Shown: piece after piece, positions 44,620 to 54,488 of the stretch
How the letters are laid out: each line of letters starts with the position of its first letter
Position numbering within the stretch: position 1 is the first letter of the stretch
Position numbers and translations under genes: made by a program
NCBI RefSeq assembly: GCF_001514195.1
Contig: NZ_KQ948735.1
Location: forward strand, 63,172-127,171
Source of the DNA: Streptomyces griseorubiginosus
GTDB lineage: Bacteria > Actinomycetota > Actinomycetes > Streptomycetales > Streptomycetaceae
Direction of reading: 5' to 3'
DNA length: 64,000 bases
Notes under the pieces: generated by a model
What the model was told of the DNA's origin: nothing
Databases searched by the model: none
What the model saw: the letters and a program-made list of their open reading frames with translations, nothing else

Positions 44620-45537
44620 CTACGCCCCGCAGGACCGCAGAAACGCCCGCGTCCGCTGAGCGATCGGCAGCGGCTTGTCCGGCTCGCACGGGTACATGTC
44701 CTGCTCGACGATCGCGAACAGATCCACGTCCAGCTTCTGCGCCGCCTCCAGGACGGGTCCGAGCGCCGGCACACCCGAGGGCGGCTCGCACATCACGCCC
44801 TGGGCCACGGCCGGCCCGAACGGCGTCCCCTTGGCCCGCACGTCCGCCAGGATCTCCGGGTCCACCTGCTTGAGGTGCAGGTACCCGATCCGCGACCCGT
44901 ACGTCTCGATCAGCTTGACGCTGTCGCCGCCGCAGTACGCGTAGTGCCCGGTGTCCAGGCACAGCGACACCAGGTCGGAGTCCGTGGCGTCCAGGAACCG
45001 GACCACGTTCTCCTCGCTGTCGACGTGGGTGTCGGCGTGCGGATGGACGACGATCTGAAGGCCGTACTCCTCCTTCACTCGCTGCCCCAGCCGCTCGGTC
45101 AGCGAGCTGAGGTTCTTCCACTGCTCGGCCGTCAGCGACGAAGGCTCCAGCACCTCACCCGTCTTGTCGTCCCGCCAGAACGACGGGATCACGACGAGGT
45201 GGTTCGCGCCCATCGCCTGCGCCAGCACCGCGTTGTCCGCGACGTGGGCCCAGGTCTTCTCCCACACGGCCTCACCGTGGTGCAGGCCGGTGAAGACGGT
45301 GCCGGCGGACACTTTCAGGCCACGCCGGGAGACCTCCTCGGTGAGGACGGCGGGATCGGTCGGCAGGTACCCGTACGGCCCCAGCTCGATCCATTCGTAG
45401 CCGGAGTCGGCGACCTCGTCGAGGAAGCGCTGCCAGGGGACCTGCTGGGGGTCGTCGGGGAACCACACACCCCACGAGTCGGGAGCCGACCCGATCCGGA
45501 TGCGGGACAGTGAGGGCTGCGGTGCGGGCGCTGTCAT
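44620..45537 (-). CDS. IolE-like TIM-barrel protein (probable inosose dehydratase/isomerase)
   Basis: A 305-residue sugar phosphate isomerase/epimerase-family protein. RIGSAPDSWGVWFPDDP at the N-terminus is typical of the IolE/IolH group; metal ligands are expected in SAGTVFTGLHHG, IVVHPHADTHVD, LCLDTGHYAYCGG and YLHLKQVDPE. In myo-inositol breakdown, IolE dehydrates scyllo-inosose. It is divergent from iolC, and an operator-like site lies in the shared promoter. ATG 45537 is chosen; an upstream in-frame ATG at 45564 would fall inside that operator. The gene set around it supports the inositol role, but the exact reaction is inferred. Confidence 0.85.
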   Translation of the reverse strand: MTAPAPQPSLSRIRIGSAPDSWGVWFPDDPQQVPWQRFLDEVADSGYEWIELGPYGYLPTDPAVLTEEVSRRGLKVSAGTVFTGLHHGEAVWEKTWAHVADNAVLAQAMGANHLVVIPSFWRDDKTGEVLEPSSLTAEQWKNLSSLTERLGQRVKEEYGLQIVVHPHADTHVDSEENVVRFLDATDSDLVSLCLDTGHYAYCGGDSVKLIETYGSRIGYLHLKQVDPEILADVRAKGTPFGPAVAQGVMCEPPSGVPALGPVLEAAQKLDVDLFAIVEQDMYPCEPDKPLPIAQRTRAFLRSCGA

Positions 45538-45558
45538 GCCGGTCAGCTTCGGTTCGCA

Positions 45559-45574
45559 CAGCAAGCGCTGTCAA
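45559..45574 (+). promoter_or_regulatory. LacI-type operator, copy 2 (inositol locus)
   Basis: CAGCAAGCGCTGTCAA, matching the copy at 17058-17073 at 14 of 16 positions. It also contains an ACAGC-AAGC-GCTGT inverted repeat. It lies 22 bp upstream of the leftward start and 95 bp upstream of iolC, between the two divergent promoters. Confidence 0.65.
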
Positions 45575-45602
45575 GGTCTCGTCCGAATGTCTGGACAAAA
45601 CA

Positions 45603-45632
45603 TTGACAGGGCTCGGCGTACGGGGCTACAAA
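45603..45632 (+). promoter_or_regulatory. putative iolC promoter
   Basis: TTGACA (45603-45608), an 18-bp spacer and TACAAA (45627-45632), a near-consensus sigma-70/HrdB promoter. The iolC ATG is 36 bp further on. A partial overlap with the operator upstream is not seen, so repression could occur at a distance or by looping. Confidence 0.65.
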
Positions 45633-45668
45633 CGCCGGGAGAGCCGACGCAGGTACGAAGGGAAGCCG

Positions 45669-46619
45669 ATGGGGTACGACCTGATCACCATGGGGCGGAT
45701 CGGTGTGGACCTGTATCCACTCCAGACCGGTGTCCCGCTGCCGCAGGTGACGTCCTTCGGCAAGTTCCTGGGCGGCTCGGCGTCCAACGTCGCGGTCGCC
45801 GCCGCCCGCCTGGGCCGGCGCACCGCGGTGATCACCCGCACCGGCGACGACCCCTTCGGCACCTATCTGCACGAGGCCCTCCAGGGCTTCGGCGTGGACG
45901 ACCGCTGGGTCACCCCGGTGTCCGGCCTGCCGACCCCGGTCACCTTCTGCGAGGTCTTCCCGCCGGACGACTTCCCGCTGTACTTCTACCGGCAGCCCAA
46001 GGCCCCGGACCTGGAGATCGACGCCCACGAGCTGGACCTCGACGCGATCCGCGAGGCCCGCGTCTTCTGGGTCACCGGCACCGGCCTGAGCGAGGAACCC
46101 AGCCGTACGGCGACCCTGGCCGCCCTCGCCCACCGGGCCAAGGCCGGCGTCACCGTCTTCGACCTCGACTGGCGTCCGATGTTCTGGACGCACCCGGACG
46201 AGGCCCGCCCCTTCTACGAAGAGGCCCTGCGCCACACCACCGTCGCCGTCGGCAACCTCGACGAGGTCGAGGTCGCCACCGGAGTGCGCAAGCCCCGAGA
46301 GGCGGCCCAGGCCCTCCTGGACGCCGGTGTCGAGCTCGCCGTCGTCAAGCAGGGTCCCAAGGGTGTCCTGGCCGTCGACAGCAAGGGCAACGAGGCCGAG
46401 GTCCCGCCCCTGCCCGTGAACGTCCTCAACGGTCTCGGCGCCGGTGACGCCTTCGGCGGCTCCCTCGTCCACGGCCTCCTCGAAGGCTGGGACCTGGAGA
46501 AGGTCATGCGGCACGCCAACGCGGCCGGCGCCATCGTCGCCTCCCGCCTCGAGTGCAGCTCGGCGATGCCGACCGTCACCGAGATCGAGGACGCGGTCGC
46601 GGCGGGAGCGGTCAAGTGA
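45669..46619 (+). CDS. iolC: 5-dehydro-2-deoxygluconokinase IolC
   Basis: A 316-residue PfkB-family kinase. MGYDLITMGRIGVDLYPLQ, FLGGSASNVAVAAARLG (PfkB signature 1), FDLDWRPMFW and LNGLGAGDAFGGSLVHGL with catalytic Asp260 match IolC. It phosphorylates 5-dehydro-2-deoxy-D-gluconate in inositol catabolism. First gene of the rightward operon; ATG 45669 has GAAGGGAAG upstream. The stop overlaps the next start (GTGA). The FDLDWR motif separates it from ribokinase and fructokinase. Confidence 0.93.
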   Translation: MGYDLITMGRIGVDLYPLQTGVPLPQVTSFGKFLGGSASNVAVAAARLGRRTAVITRTGDDPFGTYLHEALQGFGVDDRWVTPVSGLPTPVTFCEVFPPDDFPLYFYRQPKAPDLEIDAHELDLDAIREARVFWVTGTGLSEEPSRTATLAALAHRAKAGVTVFDLDWRPMFWTHPDEARPFYEEALRHTTVAVGNLDEVEVATGVRKPREAAQALLDAGVELAVVKQGPKGVLAVDSKGNEAEVPPLPVNVLNGLGAGDAFGGSLVHGLLEGWDLEKVMRHANAAGAIVASRLECSSAMPTVTEIEDAVAAGAVK

Positions 46620-47593
46620 GCGGGCGCAAGCGCGGCCAGGCCGACGACACGTACGACACCGGCTGCCTCGGCATGACCGTCACCCCCGGCACCCCCGGCA
46701 CCACCCCCGCCCCGCCCGTCGACATCAACGAACTCGTGCGCCTGCGTGCCGAACGTCCCGAGGCGATCGCCGAGGCGGCGGCCCGCCGTACCCGCAGGCC
46801 GTTGCTGAACGACAGCGGCCGCCTGATGATCGTCGCCGCCGACCACCCGGCCCGCGGCGCGCTCGGCGTCGGCGGCAACCGCATGGCCATGGCCAACCGC
46901 GCCGACCTGCTGGAGCGCCTGGTCCTGGCGCTCGGCCGCCCCGGCGTCGACGGGGTGCTCGCGACCGCCGACATACTCGACGACCTGCTCCTGCTCGGTG
47001 CCCTGGACGGCAAGGTCGTCATGGGCTCCATGAACCGCGGCGGCCTCCAGGGCGCCCGCTTCGAGCTCGACGACCGCTTCACCGGCCACCGCGCCGAGGA
47101 CATCGAGCGGCTCGGCTTCGACGCGGGCAAGCTGCTCCTGCGGATCGACTACGACGACCCGGGCTCCCTCACCACGATGGAGTCCACCGCCCGCGCCATC
47201 GACGACATGGCCGCGCGCCGACTCCCGCTCTTCGTCGAGCCGTTCATCAGCTCCCGCACCACCGAGGGCAAGGTCAGGAACGACCTCTCCGCCGAGGCCG
47301 TCACCAAGTCGATCGCCATCGCCTCGGGCCTGGGCGGCAGTTCGGCCTACACCTGGCTCAAGGTCCCGGTCTGCGACAACCCCGACGACATGAGCGAGGT
47401 CATGGCCGCCTCCACGCTGCCCGCAGTGCTGCTGGGCGGCGAGGTCGGCGACGACCAGGACGGCGCGTACGAGAAGTGGCGCGGCGCCCTCCAACTGCCC
47501 ACCGTGCGCGGCCTCGTGGTCGGCCGCTCCCTGCTGTACCCGGCGGACGGCGACGTGGCCGCCGCCGTGGACACCGCCGTAGGACTGCTGTGA
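46616..47593 (+). CDS. Cgl0159 family (beta/alpha)8-fold protein
   Basis: A 325-residue TIM-barrel protein of the aldolase class I-like Cgl0159 type, named after a C. glutamicum protein. Key stretches: LMIVAADHPARGALGVGGN, GVDGVLATADILDDLLLL, RIDYDDPGSLTTMES, PLFVEPFISSR and LGGSSAYTWLKVPVCDNP, with a lysine (WLKVP) where class I aldolases carry the Schiff base. Its place between iolC and iolB, where IolJ aldolase would be expected, suggests it cleaves the phosphorylated deoxyketogluconate to DHAP and malonate semialdehyde. This is inference. GTG 46616 overlaps the iolC stop. Confidence 0.83.
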   Translation: MSGRKRGQADDTYDTGCLGMTVTPGTPGTTPAPPVDINELVRLRAERPEAIAEAAARRTRRPLLNDSGRLMIVAADHPARGALGVGGNRMAMANRADLLERLVLALGRPGVDGVLATADILDDLLLLGALDGKVVMGSMNRGGLQGARFELDDRFTGHRAEDIERLGFDAGKLLLRIDYDDPGSLTTMESTARAIDDMAARRLPLFVEPFISSRTTEGKVRNDLSAEAVTKSIAIASGLGGSSAYTWLKVPVCDNPDDMSEVMAASTLPAVLLGGEVGDDQDGAYEKWRGALQLPTVRGLVVGRSLLYPADGDVAAAVDTAVGLL

Positions 47594-47603
47594 GGGCCGC
47601 CGC

Positions 47604-48419
47604 ATGACACACGCCGAGCTGTACGTCCCCAAGGGCGGCTCCACCAACGCCCAGTACGCGGTGGACATCGACCCCAAGCGGGCCGGCTGGACGCATTGCA
47701 GCCTGCGGATCGTCGAACTGGAGCCCGGGGGCACGCACACCTTCACCTCCGGTGACAGCGAGTGGATCGTCCTTCCGCTGGAAGGCGGCTGTACCGTCCA
47801 CGTGGGTACCGAAGAGTTCCAACTCCTGGGCCGGGAGAGCGTGTTCGCCGGAGTCTCGGACTTCGCGTACGTGCCCCGGGACGCCCAGGCATCGATCGCC
47901 TCCGGCGCGGGAGGCCGCTTCGCCCTGGCAGGAGCGAAGTGCGAGCGACGACTCCCCGCCCGCTACGGCCCCGCGCCGGAGGTCCCCGTCGAAGAGCGCG
48001 GCAGCGGCACGCAGTTGCGGCACGTGCGCAACTTCGCCTCCGCCGACGCCTTCGACTGCGACAAGCTCATCGCCGTCGAGGTGGTCACCCCCGGCGGCAA
48101 CTGGTCCTCGTACCCGCCGCACAAGCACGACGAGAACCGGCCCGGCGTGGAAGCCGAGCTGGAGGAGATCTACTACTTCGAGATCGACGGCCCGAACGGT
48201 TTCGGCTATCAGCGCGTATCCCCCTCCCGTGAGGGCGGTGCCGACGTCCTCGCAGAGGTCCGCTCCGGCGACGCCGTCCTCGTCCCCGACGGATGGCACG
48301 GCCCGTCCATCGCCCAGCCCGGCCACGACATGTACTACCTGAATGTCATGGCGGGCCCGGGTCAGACGCGGGAGTGGCGGATCTGCTTCCACCCGGACCA
48401 CTCGGAGGGCTACCGATGA
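47604..48419 (+). CDS. iolB: 5-deoxy-glucuronate isomerase IolB
   Basis: A 271-residue cupin-type isomerase. ELEPGGTHTFTSGDSEWIVL and PPHKHDENRPGVEAELEEIYYFEI contain the metal ligands (His-His-Glu-type), and GWHGPSIAQPGHDMYYLNVMAG is the C-terminal cupin end. It converts 5-deoxy-glucuronate into 5-dehydro-2-deoxygluconate, the IolC substrate. ATG 47604 follows the Cgl0159-type gene by 10 bp. The stop overlaps iolD (ATGA). Confidence 0.95.
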   Translation: MTHAELYVPKGGSTNAQYAVDIDPKRAGWTHCSLRIVELEPGGTHTFTSGDSEWIVLPLEGGCTVHVGTEEFQLLGRESVFAGVSDFAYVPRDAQASIASGAGGRFALAGAKCERRLPARYGPAPEVPVEERGSGTQLRHVRNFASADAFDCDKLIAVEVVTPGGNWSSYPPHKHDENRPGVEAELEEIYYFEIDGPNGFGYQRVSPSREGGADVLAEVRSGDAVLVPDGWHGPSIAQPGHDMYYLNVMAGPGQTREWRICFHPDHSEGYR

Positions 48420-50293
48420 CCACCCGTCTGACCGTCGCACAAGCGCTGGTCCGCTTCCTGGCCGCCCAGTACACCGAACGCGACGGCGTCCGGCAGCGGT
48501 TGATATCCGCCACCTGGGGCATCTTCGGCCACGGCAACGTGGCCGGGCTCGGCCAGGCGCTCGTCGAGTACGGCGCCGACATGCCCTTTCACCAGGGCCG
48601 CAACGAGCAGTCCATGGTCCACGCGGCCGTCGGCTACGCACGTCAGTCCAACCGCCTGTCCACCCACGCGGTGACGACGTCCATCGGCCCGGGCGCGACC
48701 AACCTGGTGACGGGCGCGGCCCTCGCGACCATCAACCACCTCCCGGTCCTGCTGCTGCCCGGCGACATCTTCGCCACCCGGGTCGCCGACCCGGTCCTCC
48801 AGCAGCTCGAAGTGCCGTACGCGGGCGACATCAGCGTCAACGACAGCCTGCGCCCGGTCTCGAAGTACTTCGACCGCGTCACCCGCCCCGAAGCCCTGAT
48901 CCCGGCCGCCCTCCAGGCGATGCGGGTCCTCACCGACCCCGTCGAGACCGGCGCGGTCACCCTCGCCCTCCCGCAGGACGTCCAGGCCGAGGCGTACGAC
49001 TGGCCGGACGAGTTCTTCGCCGAGCGCACCTGGACCGTACGGCGCCCGGGTGCCGACCCGGCCGAACTCGCCGAGGCCGTCAGCGCGATCAGGGCGGCCC
49101 AGCGCCCCCTGGTCATCGCCGGCGGCGGAGTCCACCACAGCCGCGCCGAGGAGGCCCTGGCCGAGTTCGCGGCCGCCACCGGCATCCCGGTCGCCTCCAC
49201 CCAGGCCGGCAAGGGCTCGCTGCGCCACGACCACCCCCAGGACGTCGGCGCCGTCGGCCACACCGGCACCGCCACCGCCAACGAACTGGCCCGCCAGGCC
49301 GACCTGGTGATCGGCGTCGGCACCCGGTACACCGACTTCACCACGGCCTCCGGCACCCTCTTCGAACAGCAGGGCGTCCGCTTCCTCAACCTCAACATCG
49401 CGCCCTACGACGGCCACAAGCTCGCAGGCCGGCCCCTGGTCGCCGACGCCCGCAGCGGTCTGACGGAGCTCACCGAGGCCCTCCAGCTGCACACCCACCG
49501 CGTCAGCGGCACGTACATCGACGAGTACAGCCTCGACAAGGAGCGCTGGGAGCAGCGCGTCGACGCCTGCTTCGAGGCCGACGAGCCCGACATCCGGCCG
49601 ACCCAGGCGCAGGTCCTCGGCGCCCTGGACGCCCTCGCCGACGAGTCCGACGTGCTCGTCAACGCGGCCGGCTCCCTCCCCGGCGACCTGCACAAGCTGT
49701 GGCGCGCCCGGTCGAGGGACCAGTACCACCTGGAGTACGGCTACTCCTGCATGGGCTACGAGATCCCGGCCGCGATCGGTGTGAAGATGGCCGCTCCCGA
49801 GCGGAACGTCTGGGCGCTGGTCGGCGACGGGACGTACCTGATGATGCCGACGGAGATCGTCACGGCCGTACAGGAGGGCATCGCGATCAAGCTGCTCCTG
49901 ATCCAGAACCACGGCTACGCCTCCATCGGCGGTCTGTCCGAGACGGTCGGCGGCGAGCGCTTCGGCACGGCCTACCGCTACCAGTCGGACGACGGCACCT
50001 ACACGGGCGCCCCGCTGCCCGTGGACCTGGCCGCCAACGCGGCCAGCCTCGGTATGCGCGTGCTGCGTGCGAAGACCGTACGAGACCTCCGCGCAGCCCT
50101 CGCCGAGGCGCGGGCCGCGGACACTCCCACATGTGTCTACGTCGAGACGGAAACGGCAGACACAGTGTCGGGCCCGCCACCGGCGCAGGCCTGGTGGGAT
50201 GTACCTGTGGCCGAGACCGCGACGCGACCGTCCGCGGTGAAGGCCCGTGAGCTGTACGAACGGCACGTCTCTACCCGACGCCGCCATCTGTGA
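48416..50293 (+). CDS. iolD: 3D-(3,5/4)-trihydroxycyclohexane-1,2-dione hydrolase IolD
   Basis: A 625-residue thiamine-diphosphate enzyme. The N-terminal PYR domain (LTVAQALVRFLAAQYTERDG; GIFGHGNVAGLGQAL; EQSMVHAAVGYARQ with the ThDP-activating Glu) and C-terminal PP domain with LVGDGTYLMMPTEIVT and LIQNHGYASIG (GDG...N ThDP/Mg motif) are both present. It opens the cyclic dione from IolE-type dehydration. Length matches IolD of B. subtilis (about 637). ATG 48416 overlaps the iolB stop. Confidence 0.95.
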   Translation: MTTRLTVAQALVRFLAAQYTERDGVRQRLISATWGIFGHGNVAGLGQALVEYGADMPFHQGRNEQSMVHAAVGYARQSNRLSTHAVTTSIGPGATNLVTGAALATINHLPVLLLPGDIFATRVADPVLQQLEVPYAGDISVNDSLRPVSKYFDRVTRPEALIPAALQAMRVLTDPVETGAVTLALPQDVQAEAYDWPDEFFAERTWTVRRPGADPAELAEAVSAIRAAQRPLVIAGGGVHHSRAEEALAEFAAATGIPVASTQAGKGSLRHDHPQDVGAVGHTGTATANELARQADLVIGVGTRYTDFTTASGTLFEQQGVRFLNLNIAPYDGHKLAGRPLVADARSGLTELTEALQLHTHRVSGTYIDEYSLDKERWEQRVDACFEADEPDIRPTQAQVLGALDALADESDVLVNAAGSLPGDLHKLWRARSRDQYHLEYGYSCMGYEIPAAIGVKMAAPERNVWALVGDGTYLMMPTEIVTAVQEGIAIKLLLIQNHGYASIGGLSETVGGERFGTAYRYQSDDGTYTGAPLPVDLAANAASLGMRVLRAKTVRDLRAALAEARAADTPTCVYVETETADTVSGPPPAQAWWDVPVAETATRPSAVKARELYERHVSTRRRHL

Positions 50294-50307
50294 AGGAGTA
50301 CTCGGTC

Positions 50308-51810
<1,503 letters not shown>

Positions 51811-51820
51811 GGCACGTCCG

Positions 51821-51852
51821 GGCGCCGGGCACGCACGCGCGTGCCCGGCGCC
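51821..51852. terminator. terminator after the iol operon
   Basis: GGCGCCGGGCACGC, an ACGC loop, and a perfect 14-bp complement. It lies 10 bp past mmsA and 10 bp before the end of the convergent lipoprotein gene, so it probably serves both. Confidence 0.9.
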
Positions 51853-51861
51853 GGGCCCTGC

Positions 51862-52698
51862 TCACTGCTTGCCGGTGGCGTCCTTGACGACCTCGGTCAG
51901 GTCACCGGTCTCGGCGGCCGGCGGGGCCTTCACGACGGCCGTCCTCCCGAACTTCTCGAAGTCCATGGTCACGGTCATCGCGCCGATCTCCTGCTTCAGC
52001 CGCACCGGCAGGTTGTCGCCCCCGACCCAGACGTCCATGGTCATCGAGGAGGCTCCCCCGGTGATCGCGCCGGAGAGGGTGTCCTTCTCGCCGTAGGCGT
52101 CCTTGAACTTGCCCAGCTGGGCCTGGTCGAGCCGCGCCCGGTAGTGCGTCGTGCTCCGCCCGTCGACGGTCTCCTTGCCGAGGTCCTCGACGTTCTTCGC
52201 GTACTTGAGGCCCTTCATGGAGGCCGCCGGGCTGCCGCCGCCGGCCCCGTTGAACGCCTTTGCGCCCTTCTCGCCGAAGACGGCCGACGCGTCGATCCTC
52301 ATCCACTCCTTGCCCTTGAGCGGGCCGGAGGGCTGCGGGTCGACGTCGTAGTAGTAGGCGCCGTCCACGAACAGCATGCGCGTGGTCGGGGCGTGCTGGA
52401 GCTGCTGCATCTGGGCGGCCTTCGTGTCCATCTCGACGTCGAAGGCGTAGCCGCCGCCCCAGGAGTAGGTGCCCTCCATGCTGATCGGAGCGGCACCCGT
52501 GGTCGCGGTGGACACCTTCACCTCGGCGGAGCCCAGGTCCTCCGTCCGGTCCGTGGCCCGCGCGAGCGCCGCCATGATCGCGTCCGTCCTGTCGGCGACG
52601 TCGACCGCCTTCTTCACGCCCTCCGAGCCGCAGGCCGAGACCGCGACCATTGCCGCCGCCGTGAACCCCACCCAGGCAGCGGTGTACTTGAGCTTCAT
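51862..52698 (-). CDS. secreted lipoprotein, LppX/LprG-like fold possible
   Basis: A 278-residue exported lipoprotein. The signal peptide MKLKYTAAWVGFTAAAMVAV ends in a lipobox VSAC with Cys23 lipidated. The body is strand-rich with repeated 'G.Y.W....D.E.' and 'Y.YD.D' patterns (SMEGTYSWGGGYAFDVEMD; LFVDGAYYYDVDP), resembling LolA/LppX-type lipid-carrier or DUF1396-type lipoproteins of actinobacteria. Function not assigned. Start ATG 52698. It sits downstream of the APC permease promoter region, divergent from it. Confidence 0.8.
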   Translation of the reverse strand: MKLKYTAAWVGFTAAAMVAVSACGSEGVKKAVDVADRTDAIMAALARATDRTEDLGSAEVKVSTATTGAAPISMEGTYSWGGGYAFDVEMDTKAAQMQQLQHAPTTRMLFVDGAYYYDVDPQPSGPLKGKEWMRIDASAVFGEKGAKAFNGAGGGSPAASMKGLKYAKNVEDLGKETVDGRSTTHYRARLDQAQLGKFKDAYGEKDTLSGAITGGASSMTMDVWVGGDNLPVRLKQEIGAMTVTMDFEKFGRTAVVKAPPAAETGDLTEVVKDATGKQ

Positions 52699-52900
52699 GT
52701 GCCCCCCTGTGAACGATCAGTGAGCTGCGACTTTAGCGGTACGTTTTTTCACCCTGCCACTGCGATTCCCGCACCCCGGAAAACGCGGAATCCGTACCGC
52801 GAAACTGTCATATTCGCCAATCGAGAAGCTCTCGATCTACGGATTTCGCAGCAAGTCACCTATTGACGTGCTGGTTTTCGTCGGGGTTCCATGCAGCACC

Positions 52901-54292
52901 ATGACCGACACCCTCCGCCCCGCCGACACCGTCGGCGCCCAGGCGCCGGAGCACGGCCACGCCACGCTCAACCGCTCCATCGGCGTGGTCGGCGGCACCC
53001 TCCTCACCCTGTCGTGCGTCACCCCGGCGTCCACCCTCTTCGTGGTCGTCCCCGACCTCTTCGGCACGCTCGGCACCGCCACCGCCCTGACGATCGCCAT
53101 CGGCTCCCTCCTCTGCATCGCCGTGGCGTTCTGCTACTCGGAGCTCGGCACCCTCATCCCGAGCGCCGGCGGCGAGTACGCCATGGTCTCCACGCTGGCC
53201 GGACGCCTCGCGGGCTGGCTCGTCTTCGTGCTGTCCCTCCTGGTCGTGATGATCGTCCCGCCGGTGATCGCGATGGGCACGGCCGACTACCTGGCCCCGG
53301 TGATCCACCTGGACCCGTCCGTCGCGGGCGCCGGAGTCATGCTCCTGGCCACCCTCGCGGGCCTGCTCGACCTGCGCGCCAACGCGTGGATCACGGGCGT
53401 CTTCCTGGTCCTGGAAGTGATCGCGGCGGCCGTGGTGGCCCTCCTGGGCTTCACCCACGCGGAGCGCGGCCCGAGCAGCCTGCTGTCCATGCAGGTGGCG
53501 GGCGCGCACGGCCACGCGGACACGGTGACGGCCATGCTGGTGGTCTCCGGCCTGGCCATCGCCCTCTTCGTCACCCAGGGCTTCTCGACGGCCGTCTACC
53601 TCTCCGAGGAACTGGAGAACCCCCGCCGCAACGTGGCCCGCACGGTCCTGGCCACCCTCGCCATCTCCACCGTGATCATCCTGGTCCCGGTGGTCGCGAT
53701 CACCCTGGGCGCCTCCGACCTGACGGAACTGACCGGCGGCGACATCGGCACCATGGTCACGGCCTGGTCCAACTCCGCGGTCGGCACCTTCGTCAGCCTG
53801 TGCGTCGCCCTGGCGATCATCAACGCGGGCATCGTCATGGTCATCCAGAACTCCCGCGTCCTCTTCGCCTCGGCGAGGGACAAGGCCTGGCCCTCCCCGG
53901 TCAACACGGTCTTCTCCAAGCTCGGCCGCTTCGGCTCCCCCTGGGTCGCCACCCTCGCGGTGGGCATCCCGGGAGCGGCCCTGTGCTTCGTGAACCTGGA
54001 CACGCTGTACGGCGTCACGGGCGTCTCGGTGACGGGCATGTACCTCCTGGTCGCGGTGGCGGCCCTCCTCTCCCGCCGCAACCACCACCGCCACACCCCG
54101 GCCTGGCGCATGCCCCTCTGGCCGGCCATGCCGATCCTCCTGATAGCGGTCCTGACGTACATCCTCACCCAGCAGGAGACGGAGTACCTGCTGTGGACGG
54201 GCGGAATCACAGCAGCGGCGACCCTGTACTGGGCCCTGTATCTCCGCCCGAGAAGGGAAACAAGGTGGCTGGTCTCAATTCCGAGTGAGTAG
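52901..54292 (+). CDS. APC family amino-acid permease
   Basis: A 463-residue permease with about 12 membrane helices. The unwound first helix region IGVVGGTLLTLSCVTPASTL, then LIPSAGGEYAMVSTLAGRLAGW, FVTQGFSTAVYLSEELENPRRNVARTV (written in two parts here: FVTQGFSTAVYL and SEELENPRRNVART) are characteristic of the amino acid-polyamine-organocation family. It likely imports an amino acid or amine with protons. ATG 52901 is chosen by family alignment; Shine-Dalgarno is weak. The dispersed repeat D follows the stop closely. Confidence 0.87.
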   Translation: MTDTLRPADTVGAQAPEHGHATLNRSIGVVGGTLLTLSCVTPASTLFVVVPDLFGTLGTATALTIAIGSLLCIAVAFCYSELGTLIPSAGGEYAMVSTLAGRLAGWLVFVLSLLVVMIVPPVIAMGTADYLAPVIHLDPSVAGAGVMLLATLAGLLDLRANAWITGVFLVLEVIAAAVVALLGFTHAERGPSSLLSMQVAGAHGHADTVTAMLVVSGLAIALFVTQGFSTAVYLSEELENPRRNVARTVLATLAISTVIILVPVVAITLGASDLTELTGGDIGTMVTAWSNSAVGTFVSLCVALAIINAGIVMVIQNSRVLFASARDKAWPSPVNTVFSKLGRFGSPWVATLAVGIPGAALCFVNLDTLYGVTGVSVTGMYLLVAVAALLSRRNHHRHTPAWRMPLWPAMPILLIAVLTYILTQQETEYLLWTGGITAAATLYWALYLRPRRETRWLVSIPSE

Positions 54293-54299
54293 ACCTACT

Positions 54300-54366
54300 C
54301 AGGGGCGCGGGGAACTGCGCGACCAGCCACAACGCGCCGGCAGACGGCACACCACAGAACCCCCCG
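54300..54366 (+). repeat. Streptomyces dispersed intergenic repeat, copy D
   Basis: CAGGGGCGCGGGGAACTGCG, then GACCAGCCACAACGCGCCGG, and ends CACCACAGAACCCCCCG. It lies 8 bp after the APC permease stop. It matches copy A at both ends and copy C in the centre. Confidence 0.85.
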
Positions 54367-54488
54367 AGCTCATGGCCGCCCGTACCGCACCTGCTGTACA
54401 GGACGACACCCCCTCCACCCCCAGGATGGCCCGGAGTTCAGCCCCCAGTAGACACGTCCCCGCCCGCTTCACCCCGTACCGTTGAATC

